From Psococerastis gibbosa (taxonomy: Eukaryota > Arthropoda > Insecta > Psocodea > Psocidae): a DNA stretch of 64,000 nucleotides. Within the stretch, counting starts at the first letter, position 1. Every line of letters begins with the position of its first letter. Where the stretch lies: the NCBI GenBank assembly GCA_963971405.1, contig OZ020485.1, positions 51,023,469 to 51,087,468 of the forward strand. The letters are read 5' to 3'. This document shows positions 31,798 through 43,639 of the stretch, one piece after another. The notes beneath the pieces were generated by a model. It was not told the DNA's origin, ran no database searches, and worked only from the letters and a program-made list of their open reading frames with translations. Made by a program: the position numbers and the translations under genes.

Positions 31798-34700
31798 ATG
31801 ACAGGCCCTGCTAGTACGATGGCAGTCTCGGTCAAGCTTCCACCCTTCTGGACACAGTCGGCCAACCTGTCACCGGCACTGTGGTTCACTCAAGCGGAGG
31901 CTCAGTTCGCACTTGCTGGGGTCACAATGGAAACGACGAAATATTACCACGTCCTTTCAGCGCTCGACCAAAGTACCCTCAGCGAGATCTCAGATTTGTT
32001 AGCTGCCCCAGTACCAGTAAACCCATACACTGAGCTAAAAACGCAGTTAATCCAACGAATGAGTCTTCCAGCAAGCAGTCGCATTCAGCTACTAATGTCG
32101 GAAGACATAGGGGACAAAACTCCCAGCTCTTTTCTCCGGAGACTGCGGGCCCTCGCAGAGAAAGCCATATCAGACTCGGTTTTACGCACCATTTGGACGT
32201 CTCGCCTCCCGCACGCTATACAATTGGCAATCATCAATACGTACGGAACAACAGCTCAACAACTGGACCTGGGATTACGACGCAGTTTCCGTTGGAATTT
32301 CATCATTGCCGATGTCACGCAACCCATCATCGGTGCAGACTTTCTCGCAGCCTCTAATTTGCTGGTGGATCTCCAGAACTCAAAGCTGATCGACGGGACA
32401 ACGCATCGCAAGGCGAACCTGTGTCAAAGCCCCTCCAAGCAACCTAGCGTTTCTACCTTAACAATACCGCACAGTACCCCGGCCAGTCTAAAAGTAATAA
32501 TTGAGGAGTTTAGCGACCTCACGCGGCCGAGACAACCCACAGACCAGGTCAAACACTCCACGGTCCACTACATTAGAACGACAGACGGACCTCCCGTCTC
32601 CGCTCGCCCACGCCGGTTGGCCCCGGACAAGTTTATTATCGCCAAAAAGGAGTTCAACGACATGATCCAGACCGGCGTATGTCGTCCGTCCGACAGCCCA
32701 TGGGCCTCACCATTACACCTAGTACCTAAAAGCGACCATTCATGGCGCCCATGCGGGGACTACAGACGGCTCAATGCTCGAACAATTCCTGACGCGTACC
32801 CAGTCCGCCACATCGCAGATTTCAGTGCAGAATTGCGAGGAAAAACCGTATTCAGCAAAATAGACCTGGTCAAAGCATTCACCCAGATACCAGTTTCCAA
32901 TGGTGACATTCCAAAGACAGCAATAAATACTCCGTTCGGCCTTTTCGAATTCCCATTCATGACATTTGGTCTTCGCAATGCTGCTCAAACCTTCCAACGC
33001 TTCATGGATAACATCCTACGCGACCTCCCGTGGGCATATTCATACATCGACGACGTACTGGTTGCATCGAGTGATAAGCAGGAGCACGAATGACACCTAC
33101 GTCAACTCTTCCAACGATTCCGAGAATATGGCCTAGTCATTAATCCTAGCAAGTGTACCCTCGGCGTTGGGTCAATCAGCTTTCTTGGTTACCTCGTGTC
33201 AGCAGAAGGCACACAAGCCCTACCAGACAGGGTAAAGGCACTCACTGAATACCCTCTTCCAAAGACATTCAAAGATCTACGCCGTTTCCTTGGCATGATT
33301 AACTACTACCGCCGGTTCCTACCAAACGCAGCCAACGAACAAGCACCACTCAACACGTTGTTATCTGGAGACAAGGTAAAAGGGAACGCTACGATACCAT
33401 GGACAACAAAGCTTACCGAAGCTTTCAGCTCATGCAAACACAGTCTGGCACGCATCACCCTACTCGCGCATCCAGATCATACGGCTCCGATTGCACTAGT
33501 CACAGATGCATCAGACACCAGTATCGGAGCTACAGTCCAACAACGGATCAACGATCATTGGCAGCCATTGGCATTCTTCTCGCAGAAACTTAAAGAAAAC
33601 CAACGAACATGGTCCGCCTACGATCGCGAATTGCTTGCGGTACACGACGCCATTCGTCATTTCCGTTACCTGCTAGAAGCGCGCGCTTTTGTCGTGTATA
33701 CCGATCACAAACCGTTGACGCACGCTTTTCAGAATCCAAAAACAAGTTGCTCACCTCGCCAAATGCGGCAAATGGAATTCGTCTCTCAATTCACCACGGA
33801 CATCCAATACATCGCTGGGCAGGACAACTTGGCCGCTGATGCATTCTCAAGAATCGAAGCAATCTCTACTCCCGTATCTCCTGAGCAACTTTCTTCTGCT
33901 CAGAAAGACGACAGAGAACTCAAAGAGCTTCGGTCCAGTAGAAAGACGTCCCTCATCCTCGTTGATGTTCCCATTCCGGGCTCTGATTCAGTCCTTACGT
34001 GCGATTCTAGTCAAGACATACAACGCCCATTTGTGCCCAAACCATTACGTCGACAACTTTTCGAGCACCTACACAGCCTACATCACCCAGGAATAGCAGC
34101 GTCTGCTAACCTGGTTGCCCAACGCTACATATGGCCTTCTATCCGTAAGGATTGCCGCGCTTGGGCTCGTCTGTGTGTCAACTGTCAATTATCCAAGATA
34201 CATCGACACACCCTCACTGCGATTGGAACCTTTACTCAGCCTGACCGACGGTTTCAGCACATACACCTCGACATTGTAGGCCCATTACCACCGTCGGAAG
34301 GCTACACGTATTTGTTAACACTCGTTGACCGTTTCACGCGATGGCCGGAAGCCGCTCCTATGGTGAACATCACCGCCGAAAACGTCGCCAGAACCCTCAT
34401 TTCCTGCTGGATCAGCCGGTTTGGGTGCCCGGAGACAATTACTACAGATCGCGGCCGACAGTTTGAGAGCCATTTGTTTGCTGACCTGGCCCGATTATGC
34501 GGATTTCACCATGCACGGACTACCAGTTACCACCCTGCATCCAACGGCATGGTAGAGCGTATGCACCGCTCACTCAAAGCCTCCATTATGTGTCATGCCA
34601 ATGACAAATGGACGGAAGCCCTTCCGCTAGTTTTACTGGGCATGCGCGCCACTCTTAAGAAAGATCTTCAAGCTTCTCCAGCAGATCTGGTCTATGGTGA

Positions 34701-35217
34701 ACCATTAAAACTACCAGGACAGATGCTGACAACTCCTCCTTCAAATCAGAGTCCGGCGGACACTCTCATCTCACTTCGAAGGAAATTCGACTCACTACGC
34801 CCCACTCGCGTCAAGAGACACGGGGCTCATCAAACATTCATCCCACAAGACCTTGCCAAGGCCACGCACGTTTTCGTGAGACAAGACCACGTCCGTGCTT
34901 CCCTCGAACGTCCTTATGCGGGACCATTCCCTGTGTTAAGTCGCACCGACAAAACAGTTACGATTTCAAGCCGCGGTCGTGCGGTTACTGTGTCAATGGA
35001 CAGGGTCAAGCCGGCCTACATTAATGCCAGTACAGACGAACCGTCTCACCAGTCTACGATCAACCCCCCGCATCAGCATCCTGCTCAAGATAAACCTCAG
35101 GAGAAGGTCTCCTCACCACTTCCTGCCACTGACGTCGTGCCGACACCACCGACTCGCACCACTCGCTCAGGTCGTCACGTCCACGTTCCACGACATTTCT
35201 CCGACTTCCAGTCTTAG
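31798..35217 (+). pseudogene. Gypsy Gag-Pol coding region, disrupted
   Basis: The start at 31798 or the in-frame ATG at 31819 places the Gag motif VKLPPFW near the N-terminus; an upstream in-frame ATG is at 31705. Gag is recognisable to about 32230, then the frame runs straight into the end of the protease (INTYGT...LDLGLRR...IIGADFL, about 32236-32350). The Gag C-terminus, any zinc knuckle and the DTG/DSG protease site are therefore missing without a frame change. RT follows, with YIDD at 33043-33054. A TGA at 33091-33093 interrupts the frame just after it. The frame then continues to 35217: RNase H (TDASD near 33505), integrase HHCC finger (about 34078-34190), and a D,D,E core (HLDIVG, TDRGRQ, GMVERM). 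It ends without a chromodomain. Confidence 0.93.
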
Positions 35218-35225
35218 GAGGGGGG
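35216..35225 (+). promoter_or_regulatory. Polypurine tract
   Basis: AGGAGGGGGG overlaps the pol stop codon and lies three bases before the 3' LTR. It is the expected primer for plus-strand DNA synthesis. Confidence 0.8.
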
Positions 35226-35228
35226 TAA

Positions 35229-35615
35229 TGTGGGGACCACTTAGTCCCACATGTGTAATAACCAGTCTGCTTCCAGCTTCACCTTTTTCCCGGTAGATGG
35301 CGCTGTTCACATTCAGATAATTCAATATTCCTCAATCTTCCTTTTACGTATTTATTTCTCTTATTCAATAATATCTTTAATCTACCCTCTGTGTCTCATC
35401 AGCTCCTTTAGCTGTGGACACAGAGTTGGTTTTTCTATATGGAAGCAGGCTGGATCAAATTCAATATTAATTGTAAGCATGTATCGTTCTCGTCTCACAG
35501 CTCATATTGTAACCACTGTGTGTTAAATTACTCTAACTTGAGTCGAAGCACTGCAATACAAACCAATTCAAGTCTACACTGCCTATTCAATTGCATCGTC
35601 CTTCGACAAGCTACA
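35229..35615 (+). repeat. 3' LTR (387 bp)
   Basis: Same start, end and length as the 5' LTR; no difference found by eye. Confidence 0.95.
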
Positions 35616-36180
35616 CACCTAAAACATACCTGAAGGTAGAAATCATCGATAGAAAGGTTCCACAGAAAAATTATTTTTTAGTCATTTTTCATGAAAATTG
35701 ACTTAAGTTATTTTTATTTTTTTTTACCCCCAGAAGAAAACTACCAAGGGGCAAGTGACCCCCCGAATTTTTTTAAATATTAATAACGACTACAAGATAT
35801 GTGAATCTAAAAGAAATCGTTGGAGCCGTTTTGGAGCAATAATTTTTTTAGTTTTTTGGTAATAAAACCCCCCCAAATTGAGTTAGCCCAAAATAAAAAA
35901 AATGGTATCGCGATATGATTTTTGTGAACCAACGTGCCAAATAGCACCCAAATCCACCGAGTAGTTTGCCCGGAAATCGATGAACAGACAGACATACAGA
36001 CAGACAGACATACAGACAGACAGACTTACATACAGACAGACAGACAGACAGACATTTCGTAAAAATCACTTTTTTGGGTTCCTGGGACCTCGAAACGTGT
36101 AAATCCGTTGACATCTCGGAATCGAAAATTTTGACCATCACAAAGCTTTCGATATACTTCGCATAAATTGGTAACAAAAA
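35616..36180 (+). repeat. Family D copy 3, right part
   Basis: Continues from 30882: CACCTAAAACATACCTGAAG, AAGAAATCGTTGGAGCCGTT, an expanded CAGA run with CATA variants (35985-36053), CATTTCGTAAAAATCACTT, and the ATAAATTGG end. Confidence 0.85.
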
Positions 36181-36227
36181 ACCACCAAGTCACATTCCCC
36201 TTGATAGTCTGAGTCAGGGCATAAACA

Positions 36228-36745
36228 AATATAATTGCTTTCCAATTTATACGTAGTATAAGGAAAGCTTTGTGATGGTCGAAATTTTCGATTAGAAGAT
36301 TTTAACGGATTTACACGTTCTGAGGTACCAGAAACCCAAAAAAGTGTTTTTTACGAAATGTCGGTCTGTCTGTTCGTCGATTTGTGGGCAAACTACACAG
36401 TGGATTTTTATGGAATTCGGTATGTGGGTTCTTAAAAATCATACCTCGGGACCAATTTTTTAATTTGGGGTATCTCAATTTTGGGGGGTTTTATTATCAA
36501 AAAACTCCCAACAAAACCTCCAAAAACATTACTTCTCCAAAACGGCTCCAAGGATTTCTTTTATACTCACATGTATTGTAGTCGCCATTAATGTTAACAA
36601 AATGCGGTGGGTCGCTTGCACCTTCATAGTTTGCTTCTGGGGGTAAAAAATAGAAAAATTATTTACCATGAAATTATTCATTTTCCCTTCTACTAATTTT
36701 GATAAATTGAAAAGTATGTTCGAGTAAACTCTGACCGGTTCTTTC
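36228..36745 (-). repeat. Family D copy 4, inverted next to copy 3
   Basis: Begins TTGCTTTCCAATTTATACGT, runs through GTCGGTCTGTCTGTTCG and CTCCAAGGATTTCTTTTA, and ends CTCTGACCGGTTCTTT. The part between GGGGGTAAAAAATAG and the terminal module is missing, so this copy is internally deleted. It faces copy 3 tail to tail, giving an inverted pair of about 1.1 kb. Confidence 0.85.
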
Positions 36746-37643
36746 ATTAATAAGGGCTTTACTAAAACATAATATGAGATTTAAAATTGCCGTTACATGA
36801 ACGGTCTTAGCTAAAATCGTGAGAAGTAGCTATATATAAAAAAAAAAAACATTCGATGTAAACGTTTCATTGGATGTAATCATTGGATTGATAGGATGTA
36901 CGAAGTAAAAACATTGCAGGTACTAATTTTTTACCTAACTAATCGCCTAAAAACCTACGGATCTACTTTGATTAATCAGAACGGCGGTTGACACTCAAAA
37001 GTGCAGAGCGCCCCTATTATATAGGTCGTTTTCACTTCAAACCCCGATCAAATTAACATTGGGACTATATACGAATTAATTTGTATATAATTTGGACATT
37101 GTATTAGAGAGCTCCCATACAGAGACTGTACGATGAAAATCATTTATCAGATTTTGGTTGGTGAAAGAGAGAGAGAAAACAGTAGTCCTTAATCGAGAAA
37201 ATGGAGGAAACAAAAATGCTTACCGAAATTATTTGCGTTTAATCCTCTTATATAGTGTTTACTCTCTCTCTCTCTCTCTCTAAACGTTTTTGGGGAAACT
37301 AATTTCGTCTTTTTTAAATTGTACGGCTCATCTCTATGATAAACACTTTATATATTGTTGGCCCTTTGACCTTATAATGAAATACGAGCTTCATTAAATT
37401 ATAATAAGGTAGGTAGGTACGGTGTACAATGGAAAGCATCATTATTTGCCGTGCCATCGACCCCATCAGTTAGGCCTAGAGGACATTATTAAATTGCAAT
37501 AATGTCCTGTAACCGATGGGGACGCTTGCAGAGCAAGATTCATTTTATATTATTGGCAAATATGTGGCAGTAGACAATGAAGCCCATAGGACACCATCCA
37601 ACAGTTATCCAAAAGGCAGTTGAAGGTAAGCTATTCACTGCTG
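36746..37643. other. Unassigned sequence
   Basis: No gene seen; a CT run at 37261-37281 and a GA run at about 37167-37177. Confidence 0.35.
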
Positions 37644-38522
37644 CAGCAGTCCGATCATGGCGATTTTAATACCGGGGTTAACATAATACCATGTAACGGG
37701 GGTGATGGTATTAATTTAATTGTTTAAAATAAATGAACAGCAAATTTTGGAATTTTTTAATTTTTGATGTTGGTAAAAAAGAGTGCTAATAAGCGGGGAA
37801 AATTCATATTGTGTCTATTTAAGCAATTGAATGATCTTTAGCTAAATTTTTGGTGAGTTTCATAATTTTTTTTGCCTTAGATTTAGACAAATTATTTATA
37901 ATTCTTAATATCAAAATTAAAACTTGTTTATTTCTAGGGCGATACGTGTTTATATTTGCTATTTATATTTGCTACGGCAGCGTCACGTCAGTTCAGTTCT
38001 CCAGTATTGCCAACATCACAATTTAAAAAATTCTGAAATTTACTGTTAATTTATTTTAAACAATTGAATAAGGTGCCCACTCCACACCGACCGGCTAGGG
38101 CTATTTACAAAAACGGTGACGTGGTAGCAGAGATTCAAGACTTAGGCGGTGTTTTCATCGATCTCGCATTGCAGAATGCAAATGACATTGACGGAAATGT
38201 TTGTTTTTCTTTTTATAGAAATCTATTAAAATGTTTGTGATTAACATATCCCATGAAGCCATTTTTTAATTTTAGTTTGTTTGTTTGTGATTTTACTCAA
38301 TGATCATTGATCAATTTTAACTATGGCATAGAGGAAAACAAACATTTCATTTGCATTCTGCAATGCGAGATCGATGGAATCGCCACCTAAGTCTTGAATG
38401 TCTGCTACCACGACACCGTTTTTGTAAATAGCCCTAGCCGGTCGGTGGAATGGGCGCCTTATACCATCACGTGACATGGTATAATACTAACCCGGTATTA
38501 AAATCGCCATGATCGGGCTGCT
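37644..38522. mobile_element. Foldback element, family C copy 3, hosting a family B MITE
   Basis: The left end CAGCAGTCCGATCATGGCGA, TTTTAATACCGGGG and ATAATACCATGTAACG is mirrored at 38468-38522 by ACATGGTATAATACTAACCC, GGTATTAAAATCGCC and ATGATCGGGCTG. The arms extend about 60 bp. The interior has no coding sequence apart from random frames. A family B element sits inside (38072-38458). Confidence 0.8.
38072..38458. mobile_element. Long palindromic MITE, family B copy 2 (387 bp)
   Basis: Begins GGTGCCCACTCCACACCGAC and ends GGTCGGTGGAATGGGCGCC, with arms containing GACGTGGTAGCAGA and TTGCAGAATGCAAATGACA. Flanks are TAA and TTA. Its start is nearly identical to the start of the unrelated-sized family A element. 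Confidence 0.85.
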
Positions 38523-41035
38523 TAAGGGGCGAAAAACATTTCCAGAGAACATTGGGTTCTCAATCAACAGTACAATACACGGTGCCCGAACTTTAAGAAT
38601 TTATTGCTATTAGGAAGGACAGAGTAGGGAGCAGGGGGGTGGATGCTTGTTATCAAGCCAACAGCGGCAAATGAAGACAGCAGCCAAGTGCTGATTTACT
38701 GTGGGAATATCGACAGCCCGGCGTGTTCTTTACCGAACTGAGATAGTGTCGCTGTAGATTTGTGTTCATTAGGGGACCCTTCCAGCCACAAAGCGTTCAC
38801 CATCCATTATTGTTGAGTCAGCTACGTGTCAAACAGCAATAATATCGATTCTGACCCCCATGAATGTCGACAGCCGTTGTGTTCCTCACAAAAAACCTTG
38901 ACGAACACGCATATTAGCTGATAATAAAATCAAGACTTGTTATGGTAGTATTGTTCAAATACATAATCACAACACCAATTTCAGAATTTAAACGTTCAAT
39001 ATGCATAGTATAGCGCAGGATTAGAATGCAGCAGTATGCAACTAACTGCCTACCTATGTAGTAAGTAGGTATGGTACTTAAAACTTGTAATTCATCAACT
39101 TTAAAGTCGTAACAAAGTTTTTGATTGCTGTTGTCTGTGTAAAACTACTGTACAGTAACTTACTGCTAATCCAGCCGCAACAGTGTTTTATCAGCATTGT
39201 AAAACTTATGGGAGTTGACATTATGGTGAGAGCATCAGCCAGAATACAGTGCTTTAAAACGCTAACTAAAACACTGAGGAAACTCATATGAAAACAATAT
39301 GAAAACGTGCGAAACGTTGAAAGATATTTTTAAATACGTTATATGCTAAATAAATTTACTGTAAGTTACTATTCTGCAATATTATAGTTATCAAAGTCCA
39401 AGGCTTAGGCCTATACTTTTATCCATTGTAATTTTTAATTTTTTAAAACGTGTCAGTAAAAATGAGAAATCCTCCTGCAGCCATAGCAAAAAGATATACC
39501 TAGCTAACTTATTTCTTTACCTTACCTACCTAAAACTACTTACTACTACTTAAAATGTAAACAAACGCCCAAGAATACGTAAACTTGATGAGACCTTTTG
39601 CGATGACTGCTCAAGTCAAAGTATAGCCTAAATAAAAGTAAATAAAACTAAATTTAAAAAAAAGTTTTTGGTGAAGCTAATTTTTCATATTTTTTTAATT
39701 TTAGCTCATTATGACCATGCATGTAGTGTACATAACACATTTACTATTCTATTGTACATATACATATACTACCTACGTTAAAATGTTATGTTGAGATTAC
39801 AAAAATCCGATCGTAAATGTTGCTTTTTCAATAAACTGAAATGTGTAACTAGAACTGCTGAAAAATAGACTTGCTTGCACTTTAATTGCATTTTTAGAAG
39901 ATTTCCCAGGGGTGATACTATATATCCCAGGGGTGATACTGTGTATCCGGTCGCGGAGGAGGTTTTATCATCACCTTTTAAAAAAGATTCCGTCGGTCCC
40001 TCCACCGACCCTCAAATTTACACTATTACTGATTGGCACTTTCACTACGATTAATTATTATTGCGTAGTATTGTATTACAGGTATACTGTATTATTGGTC
40101 TGCCCACTCTAGACTATGCATCTAGTGCATAAGGATATATAAAATCTATAGGCAGCCAATATTTATAAAACTATGGGACAATTATTTATCATGGAACAAC
40201 TCTTCAGAACTTGGAACCAGTTCTTTTGATTATGATATTGATGAAACTTTAGAAATACATTTGTTTTTTTCCACAGGCCTAGATTCGCATCATAGGGTAG
40301 TCGTATGCCCTGTTCTGTACGTATACCAAACGCATATAATACCGATCATAATCATGCGTACCCAACAATATTTTTTTGAAGAGTAACCCTGCCCCAAATT
40401 ATACCTACCTAATTAAATTTTTTTGAATGTATTTTATCTCAGAACTAACCGCATTACTGTAAGCCTGAAATAATATTGGAAAAGAGTAGAGGGAAAACCG
40501 CGTCCCTTTGTAATAGACTAACGAAATCAAAGATAAATTTTACCCTGAGGTAAAACTCTGTAAAATCGAATCGATGTTGTTGTAAGTGTATTATGTGGAT
40601 TGAGTCTCTCTCGTCGCGAATGAAGGGCCAATTTTACCACTGGAAATGTTTATTCCGGGTCTGTAACGTACTGTACATCGTATGTGCTGTACTGTATATG
40701 AAACAGATGCAGGAATGAAAACCGGGAGAATATGTATGCATAATTTAGTAGACACACCAGTCTATCTCGAATACATTTCATACAACGAAAATGCTCAATG
40801 AATATTTCATTGGCTCGAATCTTTCATTTGATTGGAAGTTACAGACGAGTGGAACAAATTCACCCATTCCGATTCTAGTCTGGGAGGCACTAAATTCGTC
40901 CACCCAAATTGTATAGGTCTAATTTAAAGTGAAAGTTTCCTTAGACGCGAGTTGAGTTTTGGCAGTGGGGGTAATCAAGTAAATAGTCGAATGTTTCATT
41001 ATACGTACAGATACGTACGGTACAGTAAGATTTAG
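38523..41035. other. Unassigned sequence
   Basis: No gene recognised. A small direct duplication, CCCAGGGGTGATACT, occurs at about 39905 and 39927. Open frames (for example 39078-39287, 39778-40005) show no domains. Confidence 0.35.
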
Positions 41036-41300
41036 ACATACACGAAATTTGGCATGTAAGTGTAAAAAAAATCGGGACAATTTTTCTAATCTGAGTTAAC
41101 TCAATTTTGGGTCGGTTTGTCCCAAATAATCGGACAAAAAATATCTCTCAAAAATGGCCCCAACTATTGTTTTAAACTGACTTATAGTCATTATTAATGT
41201 AAACAAACCGCACTATGTCGCTTTCCCCTTTATACAGTAGTTTGGTTCTGGGGTTAAAACAAAATTAACAAAGGGGAAAAACGAAGGAGCCGAAATTTGA
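41036..41300 (-). repeat. Family D relic, strongly diverged
   Basis: CACGAAATTTGGCATGTAAG, GAGTTAACTCAATTTTGGG, AAAAATGGCCCCAACTATTG and TAATGTAAACAAACCGCAC follow the reverse order of family D. The GTCT run is lost. It looks older than the other copies. Confidence 0.6.
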
Positions 41301-42590
41301 GCGTAGGAGCAATATATGTAGGTGCCTACTATGGAATTAGTCTATTTATTACGATACCGTCGGTACCCGTTCCTTAAAAAGTTTTAATTTGCTAGACATT
41401 TTTTTACGCCCAAGACAATTTCAATAGTAAATTATTGACTACATTTGCGCGGTTGTGGAACGAGGAAATAATTGATTTCGTAAAAAATACCGGGGGATAG
41501 TTTGTTCACAAAATATTTGGAAATCTCATCCTTAATACAGTACATATAATATGTGTATACCGTACTAACGGTTTCGAGCAATCGGCATATTCGTATGTTA
41601 TAATAATATATACTGTATATAACTATTCAACCGTCACTAACTGTTTCAAAGGTTATAAGACTTCTGTTGCCTACGGTACTACAAGTTTGAAATTTGAAAG
41701 AGTAAAAGCTGGACTGGCCATGACAGGACGAAAGTTCATCCCCACCATTCTGGAACACTTTCAGCAAGAACTCAGCATTGCCGCAAACAAATAACTTTAG
41801 GGAGAGGAGAGTGGAGGGGGGGGGGGGGGAGAGTTGAACAAATTTATTTACGCCATCCCTTATTACCTAGCCGCGTAATTTATTTAACTTATCAGACACT
41901 TTATATAGCGCAATATATAACTTTTAGCTCAAACTTTGAAATCGCACCCTGTAGAATTCATTTCTAGTAAACGAATTTAAGAGGATGCTAGGTGGTATAT
42001 TTTTTTGTTTGTGAAGGGGGGGGGGGTGAGAAATGATAACGTCGTTTCTTTCTTTAAGTTGCGCAGCCAACGGGCGGGACCGACGATTCTTTCTCTCTGT
42101 CCCGGGTTAGAAGTATAGAATAGAATAGAAAACTGTGTATTTCTCAACAAAAAAAAGTTTAATAATAAGAGTAATAATAGAGATTATAGTAGATAATTGG
42201 TAACAATACGAGGAATAATACAATTTGTATTTTGCATGAAAAAAATTTAAAAAAAAATAAAAAAATGGTGGTGTTTTTAACGGAAGCGGAAGCGCACGAG
42301 CCAAGTTCCAACACCCGCCCGACTGTTGCGCGACCCAGTAGTTATACACGAAAGAGCTTAAACGTGAAAATTGGCACTTTTGAGCCCGTGTAGTTTTGCC
42401 CCCAATGCACCTATGACGATGAAATTTTGAATTTTTCCTAAATTTATACTCCTATATAACATATTCAAAAAGTTAGGTTCCAAGTTCACAGGGGGCTGAG
42501 ATACAGATACCTGAAAACCCTGAAAAAGCCGAAAAAACTAATGGTAAATATAGATGAGTGACTGATCAAAATGTTTAGGCACTTCTACTG
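41301..42590. other. Unassigned sequence with G runs
   Basis: No gene seen. G runs lie at about 41817-41829 and 42017-42026. Confidence 0.35.
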
Positions 42591-42591
42591 T

Positions 42592-42985
42592 ACCTGGAAA
42601 CCTGAAATTTTGCGTGTAGTTAGGTAATGTATTCAAACCAACAGAAAAATTATGAAATACAAAATATCAGCTGTCGTTTCTGAACTACAGCGCAAAATAT
42701 GCTTATTCCGAGCTTTTTCTAATGTGACATCCGCTGGACCTAGAAACCTGCAATTTTGCGTGTAGTTAGGTAATCTAATCAAACCAACAGAAAAGTTATG
42801 AAATCCAAAATATCTGCTGCCGTTTCTGAACTACAGCGCAAAATGTGCTTATACTGAGCTTTTTCTAATATGACATCCCTTGGACCGAGAAATCTGAAAT
42901 TTTGCATGTAGGTAGGTAATAAACTAAAACTAACAGCAAAGTTCCAAATTCCAAAACATTCACTGTCGTACCTGAGCAACAGCGG
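42592..42985 (+). repeat. 146-bp tandem repeat (about 2.7 units)
   Basis: Unit starts ACCTGGAAACCTG (42592), ACCTAGAAACCTG (42738) and ACCGAGAAATCTG (42884) are exactly 146 bp apart. Each unit contains a TTTTGCGTGTAGTTAGGTAA-like word and, where complete, TTTCTGAACTACAGCGCAAA. The third unit is more diverged and stops near 42985. Confidence 0.9.
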
Positions 42986-43049
42986 AGAAATAAAAAACTA
43001 ATGCGGTTCGTAGTTTTCAGATGCATGTTGTATGGTAATGCGTGCTTTC

Positions 43050-43056
43050 ATGCCTT

Positions 43057-43087
<31 letters not shown>

Positions 43088-43425
43088 CAGTTTCTGTTGC
43101 TGCTGTTGTAGTTTCTGCTGCTGCTGCTGTTGTTGCTGTTGTTTCAGCTGTTGTTGTTGTTTCTGTATTTGCGGTTGCTGTTTCTGTTGTTGCTATTGTT
43201 TCTGCTACTGTTGTTGTTGCTGTTGTTTCTGCTGCTGTTATTGCTGCTGTTGCTGTTGTTTCTGCTGTGTTGTTTCTGTGTTTGCGGTTGCTGTTTCTGT
43301 TGTTGCTGCTGTTTCTGCTGTTGCTGTTGTTTCTGCTGCTGCTGTTGTTTTTGCTGCTGTTTCTGATATTGCTGTTGTCTCTGCTGTTGCTGTTGTTTCC
43401 GTTGTTGTTTTCCTTGTTGTGATTT
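43050..43425 (+). repeat. TTG/CTG/TTTCTG-rich low-complexity tract
   Basis: About 375 bp starting with a pure (TTG)n run and continuing with irregular GTTGCTGCTGTTTCTG mixtures. Frames translate as poly-Cys, poly-Val/Leu or, on the minus strand, Gln/Thr/Glu runs. All are products of the repeat, not genes. Confidence 0.9.
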
Positions 43426-43639
43426 TCAAATCCTTGCCTTAACCTTAACCGTGGTGATTACATGACTTTTCGACTTTACATTAGAGATTGAGTCCTCAGC
43501 CAGTGTACACCACTGGGCCACCACTTAACATACAAACAGCAGCGTCCGTCTAGCAGTTCGCCTATGTCCAATCGTACATTACGTGTGTTATATTAAAAGT
43601 ATGATGTCACAAGTAGACCTGCTGCAAAAAGTTATGAGA

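Larger units (their letters stand above)
30883..35615 (+). mobile_element. Ty3/Gypsy LTR retrotransposon, recent but defective
   Basis: 4733 bp with two 387-bp LTRs that look identical by eye, starting TGTGGGG and ending CTACA. The target duplication is CACC (30879-30882 and 35616-35619). A tRNA-type primer site follows the 5' LTR, and a purine tract precedes the 3' LTR. Gene order is gag-protease remnant, RT, RNase H, integrase, as in Ty3/Gypsy. The element lies inside a family D repeat. Identical LTRs mean recent insertion, yet the coding region has an in-frame stop in RT and has lost the protease active site, so the copy was probably mobilised in trans or mutated just after insertion. Confidence 0.95.

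Noticed and set aside
43032..43442. Open frames of 126-136 codons made of poly-Cys, poly-Leu/Val
   Set aside because: Produced by the TTG/CTG-rich low-complexity tract; no start context, domains or splice signals.
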